Notes: generated from the letters alone by a model not told the origin. Shown: positions 22,106-33,224, counted from the stretch's first letter. The stretch is DNA of 64,000 bases from Micrasema longulum (GCA_022494885.1 JAGVSM010002704.1:124001-188000); one strand, 5' to 3'. A program made the numbers and translations.

Positions 22106-22332
22106 AAAAGTATTTTTATGTTTGTAAATCAAAACTGCATTTTTTCAAAAAATACACATATTTGTTTATCTTTTGAAAACGCTTTGTAACTTAAATAGTA
22201 TATGCACCTATATTTTTTGGTTGATTGGAAGAAATTTCCATTTGGTAATAAGCCCGCCAATGTACAATTAAAATTATTTATAAAAAGTTAAAAAATAATT
22301 AATTAAATACTTATATTATTATGTATTTTATT
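22106..22332. other. Spacer, nothing recognised
   Basis: AT-rich, with no signature. Confidence 0.4.
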
Positions 22333-22465
22333 TACACCACAACAGGCCAGATTACCACAGAACTCCCGGACATGAGAAAAATTACATTGCATTTTCTTGT
22401 GTTCTCATCGGGAATCGAACCGGGAACCTTTCATGCGTGAGTAGTGTTTTAACCAATACCTAATA
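22333..22465 (-). mobile_element. SINE-D copy (tRNA-derived)
   Basis: In minus sense a tRNA-like head (TTGGTTAAAACACTACTCAC, then CCGGTTCGATTCCCGATG) is followed by a body with ATGTCCGGGAGTTCTGTGG and GGCCTGTTGTGGTGTAAAT. Box B is perfect; box A is weak. No second copy is seen in the window. Confidence 0.6.
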
Positions 22466-22504
22466 TTGAGTTTTGAAAATAAGTGCCTTAGAAAAATACT
22501 GGGT

Positions 22505-22800
22505 GTACGGTGATATGATTTCGTAAGGAATGTATAAATAATGCACGGACGCAGCAACCCCTGGTGTCAATCGTCATCAAGCAGAAGCAATACGTTTGGC
22601 TGGCTATGTATTGCCTCTTAAGAGCTTTAACCACGCTCGCCTATTTTACAAGCTATTGGGGTCTCGCGATCCTGAACGTTTACGGCTACCTGACCTGACT
22701 TGGGGGATACACGGGAGTTGGTGAAAGACAGAGAGGCCTGAAGAGATTCCATAGATACAATATACACCACCTAGGAAACGGAAATGGATTGAAGGATTAA
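22505..22800 (+). mobile_element. Fam-3 LINE C-terminal fragment
   Basis: Encodes EAIRLAGYVLPLKSFNHARL, then FYKLLGSRDPERLRLPD and DLTW, ending YTPPRKRKWI before a stop. It corresponds to the PESLNHA frame on the minus strand at 24.4 kb and to the copy at 28.1 kb. It has frameshifts and is 5'-truncated. Confidence 0.65.
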
Positions 22801-22940
22801 GTTTGTAAAAAAGAAACTTTTGTGGTAATGTAATGAATTATACAATGGTCCAAGGTTTAATCCGTTTTCAACCATTTGTTTATTTTAGTATATTGTCATA
22901 ATACTTCGATACATTTAATAATAATAAAAATATTATTATG

Positions 22941-23153
22941 TTAGTAAATATAAGGGGATGGATTCGTAACATTACACCCTCGCGGATCACCGAACTGCAA
23001 TTCCTCAACATGGTCTTTATTCATCTTCACCAAACATATATTGTGATACCCTTTTTTAAATTTAACGTTTAAATGAAAGTTTAATCTAATGGAAGGGAGA
23101 GTTTTCGAATTATTATTTTTAATTTGCCAAACAAGTTTAATGTTTGGGAACAA
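22941..23153 (-). other. Unrecognised ORF, possible LTR-element end
   Basis: A 70-codon frame ends KMNKDHVEELQFGDPRGCN. In the same sense a purine run GAGGG is followed by TGTAATGTTACGAATCC, which resembles a polypurine tract next to the TG start of a Ty3/gypsy LTR. No partner LTR or integrase motif was found, so this stays a guess. Confidence 0.25.
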
Positions 23154-23458
23154 AATCTTCCGGGTTTTACCAATTAACGAATTTACCTGTCTTATAAATT
23201 AATCAGTGTAAAAAATTGTTATGAAAAATCAGTTTTCATGGAATATCTTGATATTTTGTTTCGTATATGTCATATGTGTCTTGTTAAATAATTATTATAC
23301 AATAGCCTAAACAAAATAGGTAGTCCAGATAATGTCTGTGTCTTAGTGGATGTACGTTTCTGAGTGTGAAAGAGAACCAGAAACCTGGACAATTGTTTTC
23401 GAAGCGATCGCTCCTTTCATGTGAAAATCCTGAAAAAGAAAATTGAGTCTTGAAAAGT

Positions 23459-23545
23459 CCGCCTCGTATTGTAACAGTCGATACATCCGCTTATCGTGCT
23501 TAAAGTCCCGGGTTCGATTCATCTAAGGGTCAAAACGAAATAAAA
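23459..23545 (+). mobile_element. tRNA-like SINE head
   Basis: CCTCGTATTGTAACAGTCGA (box A-like) and CCCGGGTTCGATTC (box B) lie ~40 bp apart. There is no 3' acceptor complement, so a tRNA gene is unlikely. Confidence 0.45.
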
Positions 23546-23601
23546 AAAATAGAACTAGCAACATGTGTACCTGTATACGTCATTAATATCGACGAAAACA
23601 G

Positions 23602-23807
23602 GTAAACGGTGCATTTGAATCTGCCCCAGGATTTTGTCCAAAATGTGGATCAGTATTGCCTTTATTGAAAGATAGAGGTGGTGTCGATTGCTACAATTGC
23701 AGAGAAAATTATGGTCCAGAAGTATTTGACGACATGAAGGTAAAATATACAATACATTTCAATGCCTCCCAAAAAGATAAAAAAAGATTAGTCTTCAATG
23801 GGAAAAG
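23602..23807 (+). CDS. Probable exon of RNA polymerase I subunit RPA12 (N-terminal zinc ribbon)
   Basis: RPA12 (POLR1H/ZNRD1) is the small zinc-ribbon subunit of RNA polymerase I, involved in nucleolar transcript cleavage and termination. The frame reads APGFCPKCGSVLPLL, then DCYNCRENYGPEVF and YTIHFN. This gives a CxxC...CxxC ribbon of the right spacing, followed by the segment I associate with the insect protein. Possible acceptors are AG at 23,600-23,601 or the better pyrimidine tract ending at 23,629. Possible donors are GT at 23,740 or 23,808; continuation through YTIHFN favours the second. Beyond 23,808 the frame is purine-rich (EEEEGKEEK) and looks like intron read-through to a stop at 23,878-23,880. 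The C-terminal ribbon with RSADEGQT was not seen nearby, so the gene may span large introns, or this may be a stray copy. Confidence 0.55.
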
Positions 23808-23880
23808 GTATAATAAGATATGGAAGGAAGAGGAAGAAGGAAAGGAAGAGAAAGGAGATGTTTCTTCAGGCATGATTTAA

Positions 23881-24415
23881 ACACAGCAACTGTAAAAACA
23901 TCGTTGATAGTGGATGGGGTATGATTCCGCAGTCGAGTGCACACTATGGACACTATACAAGTTAGAGAAGAAAGAGAAGTTGTGGGTGGGCATTAAGAGG
24001 GTGCTTTGAGAAAAAGAACTCTTTCCAGTATGTATCGAAAGAATATGTTATCGTTGACGTTAACCTACAAGATGAAGTGGTTTTGGCATTGAATATATTA
24101 TCAGACAGCAGCACTAGATGGTCGCTGTTGGGACGAGCCATGCCCGGAGTCAGTGCGTGATCATCATACTCATAGATGAAATATAACGAATGAATTTGAT
24201 AGCTATAAACATGCCATTTACAAGTACTTTTATGGAAGGAAATTAGGTTTTTGACAATATTTTTTCTTCCGTAGTCAACTTTTTTGCCCATCCTTTTTTT
24301 AAAAATTAAATTTGATTGAGTGTGTATTTTGCTATTTTAAAAAAAATAAAAAATTCAGTCCAATTGGGCGGGTAGTACATTACACAACCAGCCAATCAAC
24401 CAGTACCAACAAAAT
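23881..24415. other. Spacer or intron, nothing recognised
   Basis: No further RPA12 exon was recognised. The minus-strand frame at 23,962-24,291 has no known motif. Confidence 0.4.
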
Positions 24416-25015
24416 ATAAATCAATCATCATTCCATGTCCGCTTCCTGGCTGGATAATATGGTATCCACAAAGAATCTCCATGCAACTCCTTTGGGTCCT
24501 CCCAATTCAGGTTCTTGTCCCAAAGTTTTGACATAAGCTGCCGGCGAACCGCCGGCAGTGGACGCCCAGGACGTCGAGAACCTGTTGCCTTGTAAAGTAG
24601 GCAAGCGTGGTTAAGGCTCTCAGGAGGCATCCGCAGTATATGGCCTAGTCAACCGTATAGCTTCAGATTAAAGACAGTTGTCACCGGAGTTTGCTGCGCC
24701 CGTTCTCTTATCACCTCATTCCTCACAAAGTTAAACCACCGCACTCCCAAAATTCTTCGGAGACACCTATTCTCAAAACTCAGAATTCTGCTATTTTAGG
24801 CCCTAGTGAGGTGCCACGATTCGCATTCGTAGAGGAGAATAAGACCTCTAGACAGCCTTCATACTGTTGAATGTAGCGCTTGCTACTCCTAACCGCACAC
24901 CCAGTACTTTTTCAAAGCTGCCATTTTCTGTAACATATACTCCCAGGTATTTGAAACTCTCGACCCTTTTTATGATTTGGTTTGACAGTCAGGGGATTTT
25001 GAGCATCAAGGCATG
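24416..25015 (-). mobile_element. Fam-3 LINE 3' portion
   Basis: In minus order: RVESFKYLGVYVTENGSF (the post-YADD block) and a run of frameshifted sequence. Then come MPPESLNHACLLYK, GSRRPGRPLPAVRRQL, NLNWEDPKEL and YYPARKRTWN at the C-terminus, followed by TGATGATTGATT. It is the longest Fam-3 copy here. Stops and frameshifts in the upstream half rule out function. Confidence 0.75.
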
Positions 25016-25149
25016 AAGTAACAAAAAAGTAAGAAAAAAACTATCGGGAGTCTTTCTTAATTCTGACCTTTCTCTTGACGCTTAAATGAGTAGAACGATT
25101 AGTTCATGCTCCTATCAGCTGACACAAATTAAATAAATACGCGAAAATT

Positions 25150-25790
25150 TGCCAGTTGATGCCCCCCTTCAATTGATAAATGCGTTTGTAGTATCTAGAG
25201 TCGATTATTGTAATGATATCTACAGTCCGTGTTAAATGCCGCAGCGAGACTTATTTTCGAAATCTCTAAGTCCACTACTTCGGGAATAACACTGGCTACG
25301 TTATCCACAGAGGGTGGAATACAAACTCTGTTGGCTTATGTATAAGTCACTGCACGACTCTTCTCCAGAATATCAAAGGGAACTCTGCATTCCAGATGAA
25401 CTAGCTGACAGACGTCTTACGCTTAGATAAGCTACATCTACTTCGAAAGGAAAAGTTATTATACCTCTACGCAAACTGCGCACTAAATTCGGTGAACGCG
25501 CATTTGCAGTCGCAGGCCCTACGGCATGGAATGCTCTCCCAGCAGAGGAGCGAGGTTGTGAGAGTGAAGTGAAATTTTGGAAAAAACTTAAATCCCACTT
25601 GTTCTTTCAATTATTTAAATAAATCCGTAGCATGTGATAACAAAATAATTTTATTTTCCAAAATTGCAAATTAAAAAGTTTCAATAAAATTTATTTATCA
25701 ATAGAATCACTTTGTAAAGCGCCCTTGAGGTATTCTATTATGGAAATGACGCTATATGGTTATCCATAATAATAATGAAGAAATTTGTAT
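25150..25790 (+). mobile_element. Fam-4 CR1-like LINE 3' portion
   Basis: Reads VSRVDYCNDIYS, then HWLRYPQRVEYKLCWLMYKS, CIPDELADRRLTLR, AFAVAGPTAWNALPAEER and KKLKSHLFFQLF. This is the complete C-terminal order of CR1-type elements (DYCN, HWLP-like, VAGPxxWNxLP, FKxxLKxxLF). A 3' UTR with AAAGCGCCCTTGAGG follows, ending near CCATAATAATAATG. Two stops and at least one frameshift break the frame. Confidence 0.8.
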
Positions 25791-26900
25791 ACTCGTACAA
25801 GAAACTCAACAGACGGAACAAAAACACGGACAATAAACTAAAGGTATATTAAAAGTACAGTGGGTAAATTAAAAGATCTGCAATAAGACATTGAACTTAG
25901 CCATGCCGATCGTTCTACATGCCACACTATGTTAGTGGCGTAGAAATCTACGGAAAACCGGAAGATCTATCCTGAAAAATTCCAAGTTGTACGACGAATC
26001 TACACATTGTATACATTGGGGCATAAAAACTCAAGTTGCACTCAGAAGACTCGATAAATATATGGCGAATTTGGTAACACGGTTCGAAACATAAAAAAGT
26101 TATTGATTACATTAAAAAGGCTACATTAGTTTTAGCATTACGTATTTGGAAAATGCATATAAAGTCTAGAATCCTTTGAAATCCAAGCAATGAACTTTTC
26201 TTAGAAAATGGTGCTGAACAGACTCTTTATCTCGTATGTCAATTTTTAAAATCTTAAAATTAGTATATGGAATAATGTATAAAACAACTGTGTAATACGA
26301 GTATGTATATATGTATTGTTATTTTATTATTTCATAGTTTTGTAATAGAACGAACACTGTTAAGTTAAATGTATTTATGGTTATGTTTATATTTATAAAA
26401 GCATTTTTGCCATGTACACACTAATAAATAAATAAATAAATATGAGTCCCATAGAATGGAGACCAAATTGAAGAAGCGGAACGAACTAGTGAGCAGTAGT
26501 GTTTTGATGGTATTAAATATTCTTGAAGTTCGTCGTCTTTCTATTGGTAGGACTAAGACATAGGAGAGATTTCTTTTCAATATTATCAATGTGTTCACGA
26601 TAGGACATTTCTCACTATCTGACGTAGTACCAAGAACATTTATTGAAGAGATTAGTGACATCGTGCATTTTCAATAGTTCGACATCATTGTTTCTTTGAA
26701 TACCTTCTAATCTTTAGTATTATAAAACGCGTTATTTGCGTTTACATAATTGGCAGTTTCTAGTGCTGTGATTTAGTATGCAAATGTTGATTTTGATTAA
26801 AATAATGTTGTACCGTGCAGCATCTATTGGAAAAAACGTGGTAAACGATTTAAATAAAATTATAAATTAAATGATCAATAAAACTTAGTTTCACTTTTAT
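25791..26900. other. AT-rich stretch, nothing recognised
   Basis: The frame at 26,365-26,661 has no known motif. A short AAAT tract lies at 26,424-26,443. Confidence 0.45.
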
Positions 26901-26908
26901 TTAATTTT

Positions 26909-26963
26909 GACCAACGAGCGCTTTCGCCTGAGAAGGTATCTTCAGGACTGGTAAATGTAAGAC
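26909..26963 (-). ncRNA. Hammerhead-like motif, family a
   Basis: Minus strand: CCTGAAGA (26,939-26,946), one extra base, an ACCT/AGGC stem with a TCTC loop and one end mismatch, then GAAA (26,922-26,925), then GCGCTCGTTGGTC. The order CUGANGA, stem II, GAAA is the hammerhead catalytic core. The extra base before stem II and an unclear stem III are departures from the canonical fold. It matches the degenerate pair at 4.0-4.1 kb. Confidence 0.4.
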
Positions 26964-27455
26964 GTTTTATTAATAATTTTATTTATAATGTTACCTAAAT
27001 CATTGACTATGGAGTTTTATCAAGAAATATCTACAAAAAACATCAATATAAATTAAAAACTTGGTGTTTTTATTTAATATTCATTTAACATTAAATTATT
27101 TTGTGTAAAATTTTATCGTTAATTTTCTCAAGAGAATATTAATTGGGTATTATTTATAGATATTAATTATAACGTTGTTGTAAACTGTTGATGACCTTAC
27201 GCGAACTTTGTTATTGATTAGATACGTAGGTGAAACAAACAATTTTGCAACCTGTCATTTAATTTGATGGATTTATTTTAATTCAAAATAAATAATATTA
27301 ATTCCATAATACAGACTCAACATAGTGGCATTAATGGAGCCAATAAGCTTGGGAAAGCAATTATATAAATTGAAATTATAAGAACCAATACCGTGCCCAT
27401 TTTATAGTTTATCAGGGTTGCCACAAATTTAGTAAGGAATTTCATGGTATTGCAA
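26964..27455. other. AT-rich stretch, possible weak repeat
   Basis: TCATTGACTATGGAGTTTTA near 27,001 resembles TCATTAACTTTGGAGTTTTA near 9,357. Nothing else is recognised. Confidence 0.35.
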
Positions 27456-27461
27456 TTTATT

Positions 27462-28080
27462 TTACTACTACTACTACTACCATCACGCCATTTCCCCGTA
27501 GGGGTAGGCAGAGAGAATGGACCGCCACACACTTCTATCCTGGCATACATTCCTAGCTTCTTCCACATTCATCATCTTGTCATACATGCCCTTCAGTTCT
27601 GTCTGCTTTTGACATGACCAGACTTAAGATTTTGGTTTATCTGATCATGCCACGTCTTCCTTGGTCGTCCTCGTCTCACGTTGCCGTTCATTTTCGCCAT
27701 ATATAATTGTTTTACCATTCTTTCATGGTCCATTCCTTCTACGTGACCAAACCATCTCAGAGACCCTTTCTTAATCTTATCAATTATACTTGACTCAGAT
27801 TTACACTCTCGCCTGATTTCATCATTCGTAACCCTGTCATACATTGATTTCCCTCACATTCGTCTAAGAGATCGCATTTCGACCGCATTCACTTGACCTT
27901 CATCCTTCCTCTGCCAGTTCCATGTTTCACTTCCATACATGAGCGTTGGGACTAAAACTCCGTTGTGCACTGCCAGTTAAGCTTCGATTGACATATTTTT
28001 ATTAGAAATTACCGTGCTTAGTGCTCCGTTCATTTTGTCACCCGCATTCACTCTTCTTTCAACATCAATTTATTTTCGTT
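27462..28080 (-). mobile_element. Fam-1 LINE 3' portion, TAG tail
   Basis: The minus strand gives VLVPTLMYGSETWNWQRKDE, VNAVEMRSLRRMCGKSMYD, then SIIDKIKKGSLRWFGHVEGM and KTWHDQINQNLKSGHVKSR. These are the C-terminal third of the LINE ORF after the YADD region. The element ends GGCGTGATGG with a TAG tract of about six units (27,462-27,480). One in-frame stop falls before LAVHNGVL. A second TAG-tail relative is at 20.3 kb. Confidence 0.85.
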
Positions 28081-28104
28081 AAATAAATAAAATAATAGAA
28101 GATT

Positions 28105-28340
28105 ATAGAGACAACTGTCATCGGATCGGAGGCGATTTGCCTGGGCTTAATTTACCTTAACCACGCTTGCCTACATTATGCCTAGTCAGTCTTGGACATT
28201 CACTGCACAAAGTTCGCCGGCAGTTCATGTCAAAACTACGGGATGCGGACATGACTTGGTAGGACGGACAGCCAGCGGAGAGGCCTGAAGGCTATTTGTG
28301 GATGTCAAATACTCTAAATAGCGAACGGAGAAATGATTAT
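28105..28340 (+). mobile_element. Fam-3 LINE C-terminal fragment
   Basis: Encodes PRLPTLCLVSLGHSLHKVRR, then QFMSKLRDADMTW and ERPEGYLWMS, parallel to the minus-strand frame at 24.4 kb. It lies 25 bp from the end of the Fam-1 copy and in the opposite orientation. Confidence 0.6.
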
Positions 28341-28344
28341 CATT

Positions 28345-29270
28345 TTATTGATAATGTACTTTTCGGTAGATAATAGGCAGGTAGGTATATTAATAGTTAG
28401 TTTCCCACATTTTATATGTAGTAGGGAGTTTGTGTGTATAATAAGAAAGTTCAAAAAAAGTTAAATGTCTTCATACTTAGACTCGCACAATTTACCAATT
28501 TTATCTTCAGCATGTCATTTGAGAATTTCAAATAACATTTTTTTATATTTATTTTGGACGTTGAGACTTCTCAACTTTAGGAACCGTTAAACGGAAAATA
28601 TATCAGATTTTTTCAAGTGAATAGCTGTAGAACAGCGTTGATTTAAATTGAAGTCAAATAATTCATTTTAGTTCCCCATTATTCTGGACTTTTTGCTAGG
28701 ACGCGAGTTTTAAAGCATGTTTTTAAACACACGTAAGTACAATTTATTCAATAATACTTCATAAATAAGACTAAAATATATTTAGGATGATTTTTTTAAG
28801 TTCTTGCTTGGTTTTAAAAAAAATCGAATAATTAATGAAACTTTAAAAAAGAAAAAAATATCCATCAATAATCAAAACCTAACATTGAAAGAAATAAATG
28901 TGTAGAGAAATTTAAAATCTTGACATATTGATTGATCTAATAAACGTTTTTTTTTAATGATATATGTAAATAATAAAATAATTAATTAAAAACGTTGAAT
29001 TCAAATAAAAAAAATTAAAAATAACGATGTTTGAAAAATAAACATGTAGCATCACGGCTCCATATTTTAATAACGAATGAAAGCAAACAAACTTTCGAAA
29101 ATATACACTCTACGGATTAAAAACAGTTGCTCTCGGTACACCTCACTAGTGGTTCGTCATTAACTTAAAATCAATCCAAAAAATTACGCATTATAACTTT
29201 CTGGGGTTAACTAACAATACATTTATTATTTTGTATTAAACGCTTAAGCCATTTTTCACAATCGATGATT
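28345..29270. other. AT-rich stretch, nothing recognised
   Basis: No gene or repeat was recognised. Confidence 0.45.
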
Positions 29271-29274
29271 AAAA

Positions 29275-29440
29275 CTCACAAAGCACGATAAAATTACATA
29301 TGGTGGATTAATTTTCATTGCATTACGTAAAGTTGTTTTGTTATTATTTATATTTATTTCATGGCTTTTTATAGTTACAAGTACACCATGTGCCCGACTT
29401 ATCTCTTCTCAATTTCCTTTTACAGGATTTTTACCTGAGA
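29275..29440 (+). repeat. Repeat E, copy 2
   Basis: Shares GATAAAATTACATATGGTGG, then TTTCCTTTTACAGGATTTTT and ACCTGAGAATAGCC with the block at 8.14-8.37 kb. The TTTTACAG|G step mimics a 3' splice site, but no exon follows. Confidence 0.45.
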
Positions 29441-30180
29441 ATAGCCACGAAATAAATAAAAATATAAAAATTTGTTTATCAACTCACCCTGATTTTACTC
29501 TGTCCTGTAGATTTGGTAACTATGCATAAAATGGGCTTTTAAAGTCGTAGTGAACTACGTTTTCTTTAACAAAATTATTAATAATGACCTACTAAGGACA
29601 GTATCGTATAATTAAATGGACACGTTTACTAACGTTACTAACGCGAAGAAAATGTCATTCCGATTCGTGGATAATTGCCTCCCATGCCTTAATTCTTAAA
29701 TGGACTTTCATCATGATCACACGGGATGCCACGCAGAAATATGCAGTCGTGAGTAATGAAAAAATGATTTAATTGCATTGCATTTGTAAAAAAACAAATC
29801 AGATATATTTTTTCATTCGTAAATAGAATTTAATTTATGTAAAAAGTAAATAATGAGTTATATTTTTAAGTACTCCTTTCAAAATTTTGACAGTTTCTAA
29901 CTAGTGTCGTATATTAAATAATAACGAGTTACACAAATAATATGAACTGAAGTAATATGTATATGTATCTTTTATTCTTACACGAGTGATTGAAGCTGTG
30001 GCCTTATGCTGTAACTAATTCGTTTCGTAAGTTCATTCGTATCGTGTGAGAGGAAACTTGCGTTAGAATGATATGGATATATGACGAACGAACGATCTTA
30101 CGAAACGAAATTGTGACAGAATAAGTCTGCTGTAACGCAATATTTGCTATATTTTAAATGTAGCTAGTGTAGGAGAAACA
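29441..30180. other. AT-rich stretch, nothing recognised
   Basis: No signature was seen. Confidence 0.45.
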
Positions 30181-30319
30181 GGGCAGGTATTCCAAACGCT
30201 CTCAGGTCGGCCGTATTATCTCGTGTATTTACATACAAAATACAAGAGAAAACAGTTTTTCTCAAACATACAAAATACACGAGATAATACAGCCACGAGA
30301 GCGTTTGGAATACCAGCCC
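30181..30319. mobile_element. 139-bp palindromic MITE
   Basis: The 23-bp end arms GGGCAGGTATTCCAAACGCT(CTC) and their complement at 30,297-30,319 differ at one base. The pairing continues inward through GTATTATCTCGTGTATTT on both arms after a small indel. No coding. A half copy is at 1,047. Confidence 0.75.
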
Positions 30320-31535
30320 AGGTCTATTTATTATACATCAATGACTACAGACGCACAACTCTTAGTCAGTGAGTGATTCAGGCCGGTAAAAATAAATATA
30401 ATTGATTTGCAATTTTAAATAATTTATAGGCTACATTTGTCATATCTTTATTATGTTTCCGTTGTCCTCATTATCTGGGAATTGGCGTAGGCTGACGCAA
30501 TATTATTCTATCTTGTTAATAATTTATGTGTGATTAATATTGCACAGCCCTGTTTCGCCCACTCCACGACTAAATTTACAATCCACCAACCAAGAAACGC
30601 CAGATCCAACAGAGCGAGCGAGTCAGTTAAATACCGTTTCTCGATTGCGAGAAAGGGACACTCGATCCTCAAGACGTTTGGCAACGTAGCCTATCAAACC
30701 AAAAGATACCGCACGACAGTTATCACCTACAGAAGGCGAAGAAAGATTGCGTATACGGTAAGGAAAGTATGCCACTGAGTAAATTACGCTGTTATTCACG
30801 AAGAATTTAGTTGAATACAAATCGTCCCCTTTTATACTAAAAGAGTTTACTATACAAAAAACTTGATTCGTTGCAGTCAAGATATTATCATTGAGTTGGA
30901 AAAGTATTTTGTTGCCGTGAGTTCTGCGGTTTAGTAAAAAGGAACAAAATTGCACGAATCTGAATTATAATCGTTGGTTTGGTCATGTTAGTTTTTTGAC
31001 TCAGGTTTTTTACATTACATGATTGTTTTCCTCGTAGGTGTTTACTGTGAGAACAATTTTGCGGTCTACGGAACGCTATTATCGCACTGTTGTGTCAATG
31101 ACGTTGACCCATTGCTGTTTGCGGTAAACTAAAGATTTCATACTTAACTTTAGAATTTAGAGTTTTTACCATTGGATCTACAGAGTCATTTAATCGTATA
31201 ATGACTATTTATGGCCTAACCCGTCCCCTATAATGATTTGATGAATGTTTTACACCGTATATAATGCAAAAAATGAAAATATTCAACAGTTTAGTACCTG
31301 CAAGATAAATTGCAATAATTCATCAAATGATGTCCGATGCCTGTTGCCAAGTTTTTTTCGTGTTCTAACCGCGTTACTAGAAGTCATGCAATGCAATTCA
31401 TAAAATAGTTACTTTGTAGTACCTACTTTAGTTATTATTTATTTATATATCTACCTAAACGTTCTATCCTTTTATAGATGAAAAAAATATTTTTTATGTA
31501 CGCAGCCTACCTACTACTGAAATATTATAACATCA
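30320..31535. other. AT-rich stretch with unrecognised frames
   Basis: Overlapping frames at 30,530-30,778 (plus) and 30,623-30,955 (minus) have no domain I know. The patch 30,590-30,730 is richer in GC. No RNA gene was seen. Confidence 0.4.
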
Positions 31536-31539
31536 CTCT

Positions 31540-31745
31540 CCTATCTGCACCGGATGGATCATAGGGCACTGCTTAGTTCCTACAACAAATTTAGCATATC
31601 TTGATCATTTGTTAGTATATGAAGGTATGCAGGTACTTTTGCAAAGCGACCCACTTATGTAACGAAAATGGGGCTGTATAAGTTATCTTTAATAATAATA
31701 AGGTTATCAGTCTGAGATTTGAGTGAGTACCTTGATAGTTTTTCA
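31540..31745 (-). mobile_element. SINE-B 3' body, degenerate
   Basis: GCACCGGATGGATCATAGGG, ATCTTGATCATTTGTTA and TTATCAGTCTGAG follow the same order as the minus-strand SINE-B at 55.06-55.31 kb. The head and tail are lost. Confidence 0.45.
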
Positions 31746-32029
31746 AATATTGGTGCTGGTTTTATTTCAATTTTGTTTTTTATTTTTCAAAATATGTTTA
31801 ATTTTTTTATTTTTATTGTTTTGCTATGTATTTTTTAATGATGTTTTTTTATATGTACCTAGTAAATAAAGTGATATTAACTGTACAAGTTTTATACATA
31901 TATTCGTCCCAACTCAACACAGGACTTTGGTTCCATGGAGTTTTGACTTATGTCTCAATAAATGCTAAATGAATATATTGTGAAAAAAATAAAAGAAAAA
32001 TGTAAACAAATAGTTAAGTCATGTCTACC

Positions 32030-32110
32030 TTATCAGGAATCGAATCTGCAACCCGGGCCTCTGCCTCGACAGGCGAACGCTCCTACCACTACGCTACAAA
32101 TCGGACTGAA
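32030..32110 (-). mobile_element. tRNA-like SINE head
   Basis: In minus sense: GTAGCGTAGTGGTAGGAGCG (box A), GTTCGCCTGTCGAGGCAG, then a box-B region with GATTCGATTCC. This is close to a tRNA but has no matching acceptor stem, so it is read as a SINE head or tRNA pseudogene. Confidence 0.5.
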
Positions 32111-32329
32111 TTGCAATGATCAGGATTTTTATCAAAGAGTATAGATATCTTGTTGAAATCCAGAATTCTCAATTTTCAATTTTACACACAGAACAATATT
32201 TTTATTCTCCAGATTTATTTATCCTGGGTTATGTCGTAAAGCGAAATAATGATCTTTTGATGTCTTTGATAACAAATATTATTAAAGAATAACTTGACAA
32301 ATCATGTGTGTGCATAAAATAGTTGAATA

Positions 32330-33222
32330 TAGGGGAAGGTGGGGCAAGATATGGCCTTCAAGGTTAGAGGTAAAAAAACACGTTTTTTTGTATAAATTAT
32401 ATAATCAATGTTTATTGGGATAAATTTTGGTCCCTTTTCTTAAAAACATAACATAAAAGTAAAAAGAGACAATAAACATAAATGAAATTCATCAACTAAC
32501 AAAAGTCATGATTATCATATCTTGACCCACTTGTGGGGCGATAGGGGGGGTTAGGTAGTTTGTATCCTTTTTTTTCTAAAATGTCATCGATTACTCTTTT
32601 CATGCATTCTTCTGACCAGCTCCTCTCTCGGTCTTTATTTGTTTTGTTTATTTATTTATTAATATGAAAATACATATTACAAAAAAAAAATACAAAGTAT
32701 CCCTAACTTTATGAGGCCAAGAGCCCTGTGTTTCTAACGTAGTTTTGGAGTTCTGAGACATAAATATAAATAAAAACGATTACCCAAATTGCTAATGCTT
32801 AGTGTCCAAGCGATGAGCCAAGATGTGATCACAGGTATCCCCAACTGGTCCCTTTCGCTATGTTTGTTCAAAACTTTTATTGATCATAAAATACAATTTC
32901 TCTATTAATAATTGATGATATTACAGTGAAATCCAATAGTCAGAGCTTGTGTAGCGACCATCAGTCAGCCTCAAGCACGATATTCTTCCTTCAATGTCGC
33001 AAACAGCAAAATTAGGTAAAATAAGATGAAATTCGCAAAAAACACGTGTGCTATCGCTGCGCCTAGGAATGTGCACTTATTGCCGCTGTGATTATGTCAC
33101 TGATATGAAGTCCAGGGAGATAATGAAATGGCGTGATGCGCTTGGAGCTACTCGGCAGATTTCGGATTTTATTGTAAGGCCCCATCTTGCCTCCCTATCC
33201 CGTCATGTCCCACCTTCCCCTA
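32330..33222 (-). mobile_element. Pogo-like DNA element, internally rearranged
   Basis: TA dinucleotides flank inverted ends: left GGGGAAGGTGGGGCAAG, right (reverse-complemented) GGGGAAGGTGGGACATG. The minus strand near 32,560-32,640 encodes RERSWSEECMKRVIDDILEK, then GYKLPNPP, the N-terminal helix-turn-helix region of insect pogo/Tigger-type transposases. An inserted LINE-like tail (TTTATTTATTTATT at about 32,652) breaks it. No DDE core was seen. Confidence 0.65.
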
Positions 33223-33224
33223 CA

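Noticed and set aside
23808..23880. Acidic tail EEEEGKEEK as the C-terminus of RPA12
   Set aside because: The family has a second zinc ribbon at its C-terminus, not an acidic tail; the purine run after a GT donor reads better as intron.
30530..30955. Overlapping ORFs on both strands as a gene
   Set aside because: Neither translation shows a recognisable motif, and the two overlap antisense; kept only as an unassigned stretch.
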